Shown here: piece by piece, positions 17,040-26,192 of the stretch | How the letters are laid out: the number at the start of each line of letters is the position of its first letter | Numbering within the stretch: the stretch's first letter is position 1 | NCBI GenBank assembly: GCA_947574055.1 | Contig: CANPIC010000027.1 | Coordinates: forward strand, 1-39,475 | Direction: 5' to 3' | DNA from: an uncultured bacterium | Lineage (GTDB): Bacteria; Bacillota; Clostridia; Lachnospirales; Lachnospiraceae | Length of the DNA stretch: 39,475 bases | Program-made: the position numbers and the translations under genes | The notes under the pieces: model-generated | The model's database searches: none | What the model was told of the DNA's origin: nothing | The model's input: only the letters and a program-made list of their open reading frames with translations

Positions 17040-18029
17040 ATGACAGAAAAAGAATGGATGAAAGAAGGGCTGGATCTTAAACTGACAGTCCTTTTGTACC
17101 GGCGGAAGGTATGGATCTCACTTTTGTGTGCCCTGATAGGGGCAGGGGTGGCCGGCGGGCTTTATTTTCTGATACACGTCATGTATGCACCGGCCCGGGA
17201 ATATGAAGCAGTGTCCAAGCTGTATCTGACCTTCGGCGCGGATGATGACGGGGACGCGTATCAGTATTATAACGGCTATACATGGAATGATCTGATGCAG
17301 ACAGAGCCCATACTGGATAAGATTATGGAATCTCTTTCCGCAGAATTGGAGAGGGAGCAGGTAAAAGAAATGATAACGGCTGATATCTTATCAGATATCC
17401 GTCTGTTGACCGTTTCTGTCAGAAGCCACAGCCCGCAAGTGACGGAGGCAGTCATACGGGCAGCAGAAGATGCGCTGATGCGATTTGGGCAGGAAATGAC
17501 AGAATTTGAGAAGATAGAGGTGATAGAGCACGGTAAGACAGCACTGGTGGCAGTAGAGGATGAGACGGTGCGCGCGCTGCTCTGCGGGGCGGTGATCGGT
17601 TTTTTGCTTTCGCTCTTTGGACTGGCACTTTTTTGTATTCTGGATGATTCTGTCTATGTCCCGTCTGATTTTGAAAAGCGCTATGGCTATCCTGTGTTAG
17701 GGGTGACCTTTGCCGGGGATCAAACACTGGGGCGGGAAGCGCTGGAGACACATGTGGACAGAGTATCCACAGGCAGAGAACAGATCTTATATGTGGAGAC
17801 CGGAGAGAGAAAAGTGTGTCTGCCGGCAGGCTGCGAAGAGGACGGCAGCGGGCTGATTCTGCATATTCCATATGGACGCGGCAATGGCAAACTGCTGGAG
17901 CGGTGGATACGGGAAGCGGAATTTATGGATTGTGAAATTCTGGGGGCAGTGATAACACAGGCAGATCCCCATTTGTATCGTCTTTATTTTGCAACTTTTG
18001 GGGACAGGAAAAAGAGGACGGCGCCATGA
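17040..18029 (+). CDS. Wzz-like chain-length regulator with a possible degenerate kinase-like tail
   Basis: The roughly 329-residue protein has two transmembrane helices (about residues 25-46 and 177-201) around an extracytoplasmic region, the classic polysaccharide co-polymerase layout. The C-terminal cytoplasmic part begins with YGYPVLGVTFAGD, as in Wzz proteins fused to a BY-kinase. Near the end, LILHIPYGRGNGKLLERWIR followed by ILGAVITQAD resembles the last strands of a tyrosine kinase domain, but no Walker A motif is present. A GTG at 17013 with GAGG only 2 nt before it is an alternative start; neither start has a convincing ribosome binding site. Its stop overlaps the next ATG (ATGA). 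Confidence 0.8.
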   Translation: MTEKEWMKEGLDLKLTVLLYRRKVWISLLCALIGAGVAGGLYFLIHVMYAPAREYEAVSKLYLTFGADDDGDAYQYYNGYTWNDLMQTEPILDKIMESLSAELEREQVKEMITADILSDIRLLTVSVRSHSPQVTEAVIRAAEDALMRFGQEMTEFEKIEVIEHGKTALVAVEDETVRALLCGAVIGFLLSLFGLALFCILDDSVYVPSDFEKRYGYPVLGVTFAGDQTLGREALETHVDRVSTGREQILYVETGERKVCLPAGCEEDGSGLILHIPYGRGNGKLLERWIREAEFMDCEILGAVITQADPHLYRLYFATFGDRKKRTAP

Positions 18030-18820
18030 AGGAAATGAAAGTAGAACTGCTGATATCCGCCGTGAATCAGGAACCTGCAAAACTGATAGAGGCCATGCAT
18101 GTACACAGCGATGCCATAGTAGTCAACCAGTGCGATCATTTTTCCTATGAAGAGATCAGACAGCGCGGCCATCTGATCCGGGTCTACAATCTGCGGGAGC
18201 GGGGCGTGGGACTGAGCCGCAATCATGCGCTGCAGCGGGCCGGCGGGGATATCTGCCTGTTTGCGGATGAGGATATTGTATATCACGACGACTATCCGCA
18301 GAAAGTAAGAGAGGAATTTGTGCGCCACCCGTGGGCCGATATGCTGCTGTTCAACGTCGAAGTATGCCAGGCACGCAGGACATATCATACAGAGCGCTAT
18401 GGCCGGGTGCGGCTTTATAACTGTGGCAGATATCCGGCATACAGCTTTGCTCTGCGCCGGGAAGTGATGCAGGAAAAGAATGTGTGTTATTCGCTTCTTT
18501 TCGGCGGCGGTGCCCGCTACAGCAATGGAGAGGACAGCCTGTTTATCCGCGACTGTATCCGGCGCGGGATGAAAGTCTATAAGACGCCGGTGACGATCGG
18601 CCGGGAAAAAGAGCGGGAATCCACCTGGTTTTCCGGTTATCATGAAAAGTTTTTCTTTGACAGGGGCGTTTTGTACAGGCATCTTTACGGTGGCCTGGCG
18701 AGACTGATGGCGCTGCAGTTTCTGCTGCGGCATCAAAAGGTTATGTGCAGAGAGATACCAGTGAGACGGGCCTATGGCATTATGTGCCGGGGGATACGGG
18801 AGAACGGCAGACAGGTCTGA
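18026..18820 (+). CDS. Glycosyltransferase, GT-A fold (family 2-like)
   Basis: The 264-residue protein overlaps the previous gene by 4 nt, suggesting coupled translation. The start is MKEMKVELLISAVNQ. VGLSRNHALQRAGGDICLFA followed by DEDIVY is typical of GT2-like enzymes, with the acidic pair acting as the metal-binding motif. The C-terminal half has an LLFGGGARYSNGEDSLF stretch, where the ED pair is a common GT2 catalytic-base position. It probably adds one residue of the repeat unit. Sugar unknown. Confidence 0.83.
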   Translation: MKEMKVELLISAVNQEPAKLIEAMHVHSDAIVVNQCDHFSYEEIRQRGHLIRVYNLRERGVGLSRNHALQRAGGDICLFADEDIVYHDDYPQKVREEFVRHPWADMLLFNVEVCQARRTYHTERYGRVRLYNCGRYPAYSFALRREVMQEKNVCYSLLFGGGARYSNGEDSLFIRDCIRRGMKVYKTPVTIGREKERESTWFSGYHEKFFFDRGVLYRHLYGGLARLMALQFLLRHQKVMCREIPVRRAYGIMCRGIRENGRQV

Positions 18821-18893
18821 ACGGTTTTTATAAGCTGTGCATCACGTGAGACAGGCCAGTGTGGATGGGAACCTTTTGCGCGGGAGGCGGGGA

Positions 18894-20057
18894 ATGACAG
18901 TATATATCATTCTGACTATAGTGACAGTGGGCATCGCGGCTCTCATAAAAAAGCAGGAGACGGGCCTAATAACGGGACTTTCCTCTGCGGACGGACAGCG
19001 CAGGAAGGGGATGCCTGCGACGGGACATGCGGCAGGCTGGATTACCAGGCAGCAGGCGTGCAATGCGGTCTGTTTACTGTTGTTGTTTACGCTTTTGTTT
19101 GGGGTATCTTTCTGCCGTGATCAGGTGGGAAATGATTACACCCGTTATGAAGAATTTTTTCATCTGATCCCTCTGCGCCAGGTGGTGCCGACGGAGTTTG
19201 GCTTTAACGGGATTGTGCTGTTGATGCAGTTTCTGGCGGGCAGGGATGCCAGACTTTCCATTTTTGGCCTCTTTGCTTTTATTACTGTGGCTTTTATGAT
19301 AAAGGCGGTATATGATCAGAGCGAAGATTTTTTCTTTTCTTTTTTTCTGTTTATGACCCTGAGTTATTATTTCCAGAGCCTGAATACGGTGCGCTATTAC
19401 TTTGCCTGGGCGATAGCTGTATTTTCCATGAAATATGTGCTGAAAAGACAGTATCTGAAATTTGTGTTGTTGATTTTGCCGGCAGCCACAGTACACAAGT
19501 CGGTGCTGCTTGTCATCCCGGTCTATTTTCTGGCAGGACTGTCCTGGAAATGGTGGCAGCTTTTGCTGCTGGGAGCGGCAGCCTCAACCGGGCTGCTGTT
19601 TCAGGAACAGTATCTGCGGATCATCGTCAGGCTGTATCCCAGCTATGAGAATACGGCATATCTCGACGGCGGTACCTCCCTGATCAATATTATCAGGATA
19701 AGCGGCGTGTTTGTACTGTCCCTGCTTTATTATAAAAAAGCCATAGCGGGTAACAGACAGAACTGCTTTTATTTTCATCTGAATCTGTTTGCGCTGCTTC
19801 TGTACACCTGTGCTTCTTTTATTCCTGAAATTTCAAGGGTGGGCTATTATATGACAGCGGGGCATATTTTCCTGCTTCCGTCTCTGCTTTGCAGGATCAC
19901 GAGCGAACGGCAGCGGAAATTCTGGAAACTGGCAGTGATTGCCGCTGCGGTGTTATATTTTGCTATTTTTCTGGTTAAGGCGCAGGATCTGCTAGTACGG
20001 ATCGTGCCCTATCATACATGGATATTCCCGGCTGAGATCAGCGGAAAGGCGGTGTAG
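18894..20057 (+). CDS. epsG: EpsG-family polysaccharide polymerase
   Basis: The 387-residue membrane protein has about ten helices. It is recognised by the EpsG pattern: an early DQVGNDYTRYEEFF motif, then LNTVRYYFAWAIAVFSMKYV, then a His-containing ATVHKSVLLVIPVYFLA helix. In Bacillus-type loci this family polymerises the repeat units outside the membrane, as Wzy does. The ATG at 18894 is preferred over a GTG at 18837 because GGGAGG (18882-18887) lies 6 nt upstream and translation then begins directly with the first helix. It is the only polymerase candidate of this family in the window. Confidence 0.88.
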   Translation: MTVYIILTIVTVGIAALIKKQETGLITGLSSADGQRRKGMPATGHAAGWITRQQACNAVCLLLLFTLLFGVSFCRDQVGNDYTRYEEFFHLIPLRQVVPTEFGFNGIVLLMQFLAGRDARLSIFGLFAFITVAFMIKAVYDQSEDFFFSFFLFMTLSYYFQSLNTVRYYFAWAIAVFSMKYVLKRQYLKFVLLILPAATVHKSVLLVIPVYFLAGLSWKWWQLLLLGAAASTGLLFQEQYLRIIVRLYPSYENTAYLDGGTSLINIIRISGVFVLSLLYYKKAIAGNRQNCFYFHLNLFALLLYTCASFIPEISRVGYYMTAGHIFLLPSLLCRITSERQRKFWKLAVIAAAVLYFAIFLVKAQDLLVRIVPYHTWIFPAEISGKAV

Positions 20058-20060
20058 AAG

Positions 20061-20864
20061 ATGAAACGGATCACATTCAGTATCATTGTTGTCAGTCTGA
20101 ACGCAGGAGAGAAGCTGCGCAAAACGGTAGAGAGCATTTTGTCTCAGAGTTATTCTCAATTTGAAGTGATCGTCAAGGACGGTATGTCCACGGATGGTTC
20201 GGTGGACAGGCTGCCGGCGGATGAGAGAATACGGATTGTGTGTCAGCGGGACAAGGGGATCTACGATGCCATGAATCAGGCCACCGCGCTGGCGCAGGGA
20301 GATTATCTGCTCTATTTAAACTGTGGCGACTATTTTTATCATCAGAAAGTGCTGGAAAAGGCCGGGGCATGGATTGGCACCGACCGGGCCACTTCGGAAA
20401 TCTATTACGGTGATATTTATAATCGCCGTGTGGACACCAGAATCGTGTCTGATCCCTGTATCAATGCCTTTACCTGTTATCGCAATGTCCCCTGTCATCA
20501 GGCCTGTTTTTACGCAAGAGAACTGATGGGCAGGAGACGGTATAACCCCAAATACAGAGTAAGGGCTGATTATGACCATTTTCTGGGCTGCTATTTTGAG
20601 GATGGCGTGCGTCCCGTTTCCATGCATTTTATCATTGTCTCTTATGAAGGCGGCGGATTCTCGGAAACGGCGGAAAATGAACGGCGTTCTGCGAGAGAAC
20701 ATAAGGCTATCACCGAAAAATATATGAGCCGGGGACAGCTTTTTCGTTTTCGGCTGCTGATGCTTTTGTCGATGGCGCCGCTTAGGAGGAAGATAGCCGC
20801 AAGCAGACGGTTTTCCGGTATTTATCAGAAGGTCAAGGCAGCTATTTATCAGAAAAGAGGATAA
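20061..20864 (+). CDS. Family 2 glycosyltransferase (WcaE-like)
   Basis: The 267-residue cytoplasmic GT-A enzyme shows SIIVVSLNAGEKLRKTVESI at the N-terminus, KDGMSTDGS, DKGIYDAMNQA and LNCGDYF. This set is typical of the WcaE/colanic-acid-like GT2 subgroup. It starts 3 nt after the epsG stop codon, with AAGGCGG upstream. It presumably adds one sugar of the repeat; donor and linkage cannot be predicted. Confidence 0.9.
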   Translation: MKRITFSIIVVSLNAGEKLRKTVESILSQSYSQFEVIVKDGMSTDGSVDRLPADERIRIVCQRDKGIYDAMNQATALAQGDYLLYLNCGDYFYHQKVLEKAGAWIGTDRATSEIYYGDIYNRRVDTRIVSDPCINAFTCYRNVPCHQACFYARELMGRRRYNPKYRVRADYDHFLGCYFEDGVRPVSMHFIIVSYEGGGFSETAENERRSAREHKAITEKYMSRGQLFRFRLLMLLSMAPLRRKIAASRRFSGIYQKVKAAIYQKRG

Positions 20865-20871
20865 GAAGCGG

Positions 20872-22146
20872 ATGAGGGTATTATGGCTTTGCAATATTAT
20901 GTTACCTGTCATCGCGGCGCAGCTGGGCCTGCCCTGCAGTAATAAAGAGGGCTGGCTGTCAGGGCTGGTTGCCAGGGTGCGTCAGGACGGGCCCGGGGAT
21001 ATGACGCTCGGGGTCTGTTTTCCGGTTTCGGGAGAAGCGATCCAGGGAGAAACAGACGGTATTTTCTGGTATGGGTTCCCGGAGGATACGGGCAGGCCTC
21101 ATCTGTACGGAAAAGGCCTGGAGGCGGCTCTGGGGCGGATTCTGGAGGCGTTTATGCCGGATATCGTACATTGTTTCGGCACGGAATATCCCCATACACT
21201 GGCTATGACCAGAGTTTATAACCGGCCGCAGCGTACGCTGATCGGCATCCAGGGACTTTGCTTTGTCTATGCGGAAGCGTATATGGCAGGTCTGCCTGAG
21301 TGGGTGCGGCGGGGGATGACAGTGCGGGACTTTTTGCGACAGGATACCCTGACCCAGCAGCAACGCAAATACCGTGAGCGGGGGCGATTTGAGATCGAAG
21401 CACTGCGCCGCAGCGGGCATGTGACCGGGCGGACGGACTGGGACAGGCAGTGGGCCGCCAGGGTTAACCCTGACGCCGCCTATCATTTTATGAACGAGAC
21501 ACTGCGGGAGTCCTTTTATGGCCCGGTCTGGAATGAGAACGCGTGCAGACCCTGCAGCATTTTTGTCAGTCAGGGTAATTACCCCATCAAAGGGCTGCAT
21601 TATCTGCTGGAGGCTATGCCACGGATCAAACGACATTACCCGATGGCCCACCTGTTTGTGGCAGGTGATGAGATTACCCGGGCGTCCACTGTCAAAGAGC
21701 GGCTGAAGCTGTCAGGCTATGGGCGATATCTTCGGGAACTGATCCGGACACATCATTTGGAAAAGGCAGTTACTTTTCTGGGCAGGCTGGATGAGAAGGA
21801 GATGCTGGGCCGTTTTCTGGAGAGCCATGTTTTTGTTTCTCCGTCTGCCATTGAAAATTCGCCCAATTCTGTGGGGGAAGCCATGCTGCTGGGAATGCCG
21901 GTGATCAGTTCGGATGTGGGCGGCGTCCATAATATGCTGTTGACCGGTCTGGAAGGGATTCTGTATCATCCGGGTGATGTGAAGGCGTTGGCGGACTGGA
22001 TCTGTTATGTCTTTGACAAAAAGAACCAGGTGGAGATAGCAGAGATGGGGCGTTCTGCCCGTCTGCGGGCGCTGCATACACACGATCCGGAGACCAATTA
22101 CAGACGCCTGTTGGAGATCTATCATGAAATTAACCTTTGTGTCTAA
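20872..22146 (+). CDS. Family 4 glycosyltransferase
   Basis: The 424-residue GT-B enzyme has an N-terminal acceptor domain and a C-terminal nucleotide-binding domain. The latter carries the retaining E-x7-E motif in SAIENSPNSVGEAMLLGMPV near residue 325. An unusual middle insertion around residues 140-205 (YAEAYMAGLPEWVRRG onward) is seen in some GT4 subgroups. It lies 7 nt after the preceding GT2 gene and overlaps the next gene by 23 nt. The sugar transferred is unknown. Confidence 0.9.
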   Translation: MRVLWLCNIMLPVIAAQLGLPCSNKEGWLSGLVARVRQDGPGDMTLGVCFPVSGEAIQGETDGIFWYGFPEDTGRPHLYGKGLEAALGRILEAFMPDIVHCFGTEYPHTLAMTRVYNRPQRTLIGIQGLCFVYAEAYMAGLPEWVRRGMTVRDFLRQDTLTQQQRKYRERGRFEIEALRRSGHVTGRTDWDRQWAARVNPDAAYHFMNETLRESFYGPVWNENACRPCSIFVSQGNYPIKGLHYLLEAMPRIKRHYPMAHLFVAGDEITRASTVKERLKLSGYGRYLRELIRTHHLEKAVTFLGRLDEKEMLGRFLESHVFVSPSAIENSPNSVGEAMLLGMPVISSDVGGVHNMLLTGLEGILYHPGDVKALADWICYVFDKKNQVEIAEMGRSARLRALHTHDPETNYRRLLEIYHEINLCV

Positions 22147-23314
22147 TTATATCAACCATCATCAGATACCTGTGTCCTCAGCTCTTTACGGAAAATTGGG
22201 TGCGGCGTATCACTTTATCCAGACGATGCAGATGGAAAAAGAACGTCAGGACATGGGGTGGTCTGTGGAATATGATTCCCTGCCCTGGCTGAAATGCTGG
22301 TATGAAGAGCCGGAGATCTGCAAAGAACTGGTGAGAGACAGTGATGTCGTCGTGTTTGGCGGAGTGGAGGATGAGAGTTATATCCAGGAACGTCTTGCGC
22401 TGGGAACGCCGGTGATCCGTTACAGCGAACGGCTGTACAGGGAAGGACAGTGGAAGGCCATATCACCCCGGGGACTTGTACGAAAGTATAAAGACCATAC
22501 CAGGTATCGGGGAAAAGGAGTCTATCTGCTCTGCAGTGGCGCTTATGTGGCATCGGACTTCCATATTGTGCGGGCTTATCCGGAAAAGATGTTTAAATGG
22601 GGGTATTTTACCGAACTGAAAACATATGAAATCGAAAGACTGCTGGCGGAAAAGCCGGGAGCGGACGGCGGCGTGGTGGAGATTTTGTTTGCGGGACGCT
22701 TTCTGCCGCTGAAGCATCCGGAGTATGCTCTTTTGCTGGCCCGGGCGCTAAAGGCGGAGGGAATTGCCTTCCATCTGACGATGGCGGGCGGCGGAGAACT
22801 GGAAGAGAGTCTGCGAAAGCAGGCCGTAAGGGATGGACTTACCGATGCCGTGACCTTTACCGGTTATCAGAGCCCGAAGCAGGTGCGAGATCTGATGGAA
22901 CGGGCAGATATTTTTCTGATGACAAGTAATTATCTGGAGGGCTGGGGGGCGGTGCTCAATGAGGCCATGAACAGCGGCTGCGCCGTCGTGGCGGATGCGG
23001 CAATCGGGGCCGTGCCTTTTTTGCTGCGTCATGAAAAGAACGGGATGGTGTACCGCGACGGAGACGCGGATGAATTTTTGCATTACGGGTTACAACTGGC
23101 GAAAGAAGCCCATCTGCGCAGGCATCTGGGGCGAAATGCATATGACACGATTGTCAGTTTGTGGAATCCGGCGTATGCGGCGGAAAGTCTGCTGGCATTT
23201 GCGGAGGGGATTGTGCACAAAAAACTCGTGATCAATCAGGAAGGACCGCTGAGCAGAGCCGGCATACTGGCGCCCGGACAGGGCTATGCCTATACGAGGA
23301 GATGCGGGGAATGA
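22124..23314 (+). CDS. Family 4 glycosyltransferase
   Basis: The 396-residue GT-B enzyme begins MKLTFVSNYINHHQIPVS. Its C-terminal domain contains EILFAGRFLPLKHPEYA, VTFTGYQSPKQV and the E-x7-E motif in LEGWGAVLNEAMNSG near residue 270. The ATG lies inside the end of the previous glycosyltransferase gene, with GGAG 8 nt upstream, so the two are probably translationally coupled. Its stop overlaps the next start (ATGA). Specificity unknown. Confidence 0.9.
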   Translation: MKLTFVSNYINHHQIPVSSALYGKLGAAYHFIQTMQMEKERQDMGWSVEYDSLPWLKCWYEEPEICKELVRDSDVVVFGGVEDESYIQERLALGTPVIRYSERLYREGQWKAISPRGLVRKYKDHTRYRGKGVYLLCSGAYVASDFHIVRAYPEKMFKWGYFTELKTYEIERLLAEKPGADGGVVEILFAGRFLPLKHPEYALLLARALKAEGIAFHLTMAGGGELEESLRKQAVRDGLTDAVTFTGYQSPKQVRDLMERADIFLMTSNYLEGWGAVLNEAMNSGCAVVADAAIGAVPFLLRHEKNGMVYRDGDADEFLHYGLQLAKEAHLRRHLGRNAYDTIVSLWNPAYAAESLLAFAEGIVHKKLVINQEGPLSRAGILAPGQGYAYTRRCGE

Positions 23315-24378
23315 GAGAGAGAATCTATGTATGCCATACCTTTTACAATGTATATGTGACACTGTTAAAAGAATTTGCATTGCCAAAGAAGTGTCTGGGC
23401 GGAGCGGATATTGCGCTGAGCATCATTTCGTCGGATCTGTCGGTTCTCAAAGAGCGACTGGAGGCCTCCGGCCTGTTCGGGCATGTGTATTTACTGGATG
23501 AAAAAAAAGACAGTGCCTTCCCCGAATTGGCTAAATACAAAAAATCGTATCACAATATACTGCGTCATCTCTGTAACCGCATTATCTATACAAAGAAACT
23601 GGCCAGGTTGGAGGAACCGTACATGACCATAGACTTTAAACAGTATGGCGATGTCTATGTGTATTGTGACAGTGATCCGATCGGTTATTATCTGAATTAT
23701 AAACGTATCTACTACCATGCGCTGGAAGATGGGCTGGACTGTCTGAAATATCTGGACGGTGCCCATTATGACAACAGGGGACACTTTAAACTGAAAGCCT
23801 TTCTTTCTTCACTGAATATAATATTCATTCAAAATGGCTATGGCAAATACTGTCTGGATATGGAAATCAATGATCTGTCCTGTCTGCGGCATACCTGTCC
23901 CAAATATAAAGTGGTACCGCGTAAGCCGCTGGAACTGCAACTTGACAGCGAACAAAAACGTCGTATCCTGCGGATTTTTATGGAGGATGCCGACAGTTTT
24001 GTCAGGGAGCTGGGAGAGCGGGCGGATGGAGACTGTATCCTCTTTCTCACACAGCCTCACCCGCAGTCGGAGGAGGCAAGGAAACAGATCTGTCATGATA
24101 TCATCAGAGAGTATTGCCAGGGAGCGCATGTGATCATCAAACCGCATCCCCGCGATCTGATTGATTATGGGAGTCTGCGGCCGGACTGCACGGTAATCCG
24201 GGGAAAATTCCCGGTGGAAGTACTTAATTTCCTGGAAGGGATTCATTTTAAAAAAGTGATTTCCATTGCTACGACCGCGCTGGATACGATAGATTTTGCT
24301 GACGAGAAGATCAATCTGGGGGATACTTTCTGGGATAAATACGAGGACCCGGAAAATCATAATTGGAGAACGGTATAA
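23311..24378 (+). CDS. Sialyltransferase-like glycosyltransferase (GT52-like), candidate pseudaminyltransferase
   Basis: The 355-residue protein carries, in order, the motifs shared by bacterial sialyl- and polysialyltransferases. These are a D/E-D/E-G motif (Glu139-Asp140-Gly141 in YYHALEDGLD), an HP motif (His279-Pro280 in VIIKPHPRD) and a later S/T pair (Thr321-Thr322 in SIATTALDT). These enzymes use CMP-activated nine-carbon sugars. The same cluster encodes a full CMP-pseudaminate pathway, so transfer of pseudaminic acid to the repeat unit is the natural inference. GT52 also contains glucosyltransferases, so this is not certain. The ATG at 23311 overlaps the previous stop (ATGA). The next gene, an ABC half-transporter, begins on the last base of this stop codon. 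Confidence 0.78.
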   Translation: MRERIYVCHTFYNVYVTLLKEFALPKKCLGGADIALSIISSDLSVLKERLEASGLFGHVYLLDEKKDSAFPELAKYKKSYHNILRHLCNRIIYTKKLARLEEPYMTIDFKQYGDVYVYCDSDPIGYYLNYKRIYYHALEDGLDCLKYLDGAHYDNRGHFKLKAFLSSLNIIFIQNGYGKYCLDMEINDLSCLRHTCPKYKVVPRKPLELQLDSEQKRRILRIFMEDADSFVRELGERADGDCILFLTQPHPQSEEARKQICHDIIREYCQGAHVIIKPHPRDLIDYGSLRPDCTVIRGKFPVEVLNFLEGIHFKKVISIATTALDTIDFADEKINLGDTFWDKYEDPENHNWRTV

Positions 24379-26111
24379 TGAAAATTTATAAAAAACTGAT
24401 GGTGATCATGAACAGAAAACAGAAGCGCACGATGGGCCTCTTGCTTGTGATGATGGTATTCGGCGCATTTCTGGAAACTGCCAGTATCTCCCTGATCATT
24501 CCGGTGATGACACTGGTTCTGTCACCGGATGCGGTGGAAAAAAATGAGATCATGGCCAGGGTTTATCACGGCCTGCAGATGACAAGCCCGCGGCAGTTTA
24601 CCGTATTTGTGATGGCGGCCATGGTGGTGGCTTTCGTATGCAAAAACCTCTTTCTGTTCCTGCTGCAGAAAATGATGTACCGTTTTGTCTATAAAAACCA
24701 GTTTGAAACGCAGGAAAAAATGCTTCGCAGCTTTGTGAAAAGGGACTATGAATTCTATCTGAATATCGAGACTTCCACCATTCAGCGTATCATAGCCGCG
24801 GATGTGGTCAATGCTTATCTGCTGATCCTGTCACTGCTGCAGATTCTTTCCGAATGTACGGTCTTTATGATGTTGGCGATTGCGCTGCTTGTGGTGGATT
24901 TCAAGATGACACTTGTGATCGCCGGTCTGCTGGTGGTGACGCTGGTGGTAATCAAGGAAGTGATAAGGCCTATTATGTACCGCACCGGGAAAGAGAATCA
25001 GGACTATTCCAGTCTGATCTACCAGTGGCTGAGCCAGACCGTGGGCGGGATGAAAGAAATCAAGATCATCGGCAAGGAAAATTACTTTATCGGTGAATAC
25101 TCCCGCAGAGGAGCCCATTATGTGGCGGCCATGGAACGTCTTAATCTGTTCAGCAATGCCCCCAAACTGCTGATCGAGACGGTGTGCATTGCCGGTATGG
25201 TAGCTTATATGCTGGTCATCGTCATGGCGGGAAAAGACCTGACAGAGATGATGCCGGCCCTGTCCGCCTTTGCCATGGCTGCGGTACGGCTGATGCCATC
25301 TGCCAGCAGGATTAACAACCAGCTTACGCAATTAGCCTATTATGAACCTTTTTTTATGAATGTCAGTGACAATTTGCTGGAGGAGACCGATGAACAGCAC
25401 ACGGATCTGTCCTATGCGACGGAATCAGAGAAACTTCCCGTCAAAAAAGAAATCACCTTAACGGATATCACCTATGCCTATCCTGGTACCGATAAGCTGA
25501 TCTTTGACCATGCGCAGATGACCATACCAGTCGGCAGCTCCGTCGGTATCGTAGGCGGTTCCGGTTCCGGCAAAACGACCATTGTGGATATCCTGCTGGG
25601 TCTTCTGAAAGTAAGGGAAGGAAAGATCTGTGCCGACGGGGCAGATATTATGCAGCATTACCGTGGCTGGCTGAAAAACGTGGGCTACATTCCGCAGATG
25701 ATTTATCTGCTGGATGATGACATTCGAAAAAATGTAGCCTTTGGCATACCGGATGAGGAAATTGACGAGGAAAAACTCTGGTATGCCTTAAAGGAAGCAC
25801 AGCTTGACGACTTCGTAAAGACACTGCCGGACGGCATCCATACAGGCATCGGGGAAAGAGGCATCCGGATCTCCGGCGGCCAGCGCCAGCGCATCGGCAT
25901 TGCCAGGGCACTCTACCACGATCCGGAAGTACTGATTCTCGACGAAGCCACCTCGGCTCTTGACAATGATACCGAAGCGGCTATCATGGAGTCTATCAAC
26001 CGTTTCCAGGGAAAGAAAACGCTTGTTATTATTGCTCACAGATTACAGACCATTGAAAAATGTGATCTGGTGTACCGCGTGGCAGAAGGGAAGATCGTGA
26101 GAGAGCGGTAG
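24378..26111 (+). CDS. ABC half-transporter, PglK/MsbA-like, candidate glycolipid flippase
   Basis: The 577-residue ABC exporter-type half-transporter has about six helices in residues 10-310. Its nucleotide-binding domain has Walker A GGSGSGKTT near residue 395, signature ISGGQRQRIGIARAL near 497 and Walker B LILDEATSALD near 520. Exporters of this form (PglK, MsbA) flip lipid-linked oligosaccharides. No Wzx-type flippase is visible in the window, so this gene is the likely flippase. GGAG lies 9 nt upstream of the ATG, which overlaps the previous stop (TAATG). Confidence 0.88.
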   Translation: MKIYKKLMVIMNRKQKRTMGLLLVMMVFGAFLETASISLIIPVMTLVLSPDAVEKNEIMARVYHGLQMTSPRQFTVFVMAAMVVAFVCKNLFLFLLQKMMYRFVYKNQFETQEKMLRSFVKRDYEFYLNIETSTIQRIIAADVVNAYLLILSLLQILSECTVFMMLAIALLVVDFKMTLVIAGLLVVTLVVIKEVIRPIMYRTGKENQDYSSLIYQWLSQTVGGMKEIKIIGKENYFIGEYSRRGAHYVAAMERLNLFSNAPKLLIETVCIAGMVAYMLVIVMAGKDLTEMMPALSAFAMAAVRLMPSASRINNQLTQLAYYEPFFMNVSDNLLEETDEQHTDLSYATESEKLPVKKEITLTDITYAYPGTDKLIFDHAQMTIPVGSSVGIVGGSGSGKTTIVDILLGLLKVREGKICADGADIMQHYRGWLKNVGYIPQMIYLLDDDIRKNVAFGIPDEEIDEEKLWYALKEAQLDDFVKTLPDGIHTGIGERGIRISGGQRQRIGIARALYHDPEVLILDEATSALDNDTEAAIMESINRFQGKKTLVIIAHRLQTIEKCDLVYRVAEGKIVRER

Positions 26112-26192
26112 GGGGCTTTGGCAGCCATGATCGCGGACACAGCCAAGCAAGTATTGCAAATTTTCAAAAGCAAAAACGGAGCACACAAACCT

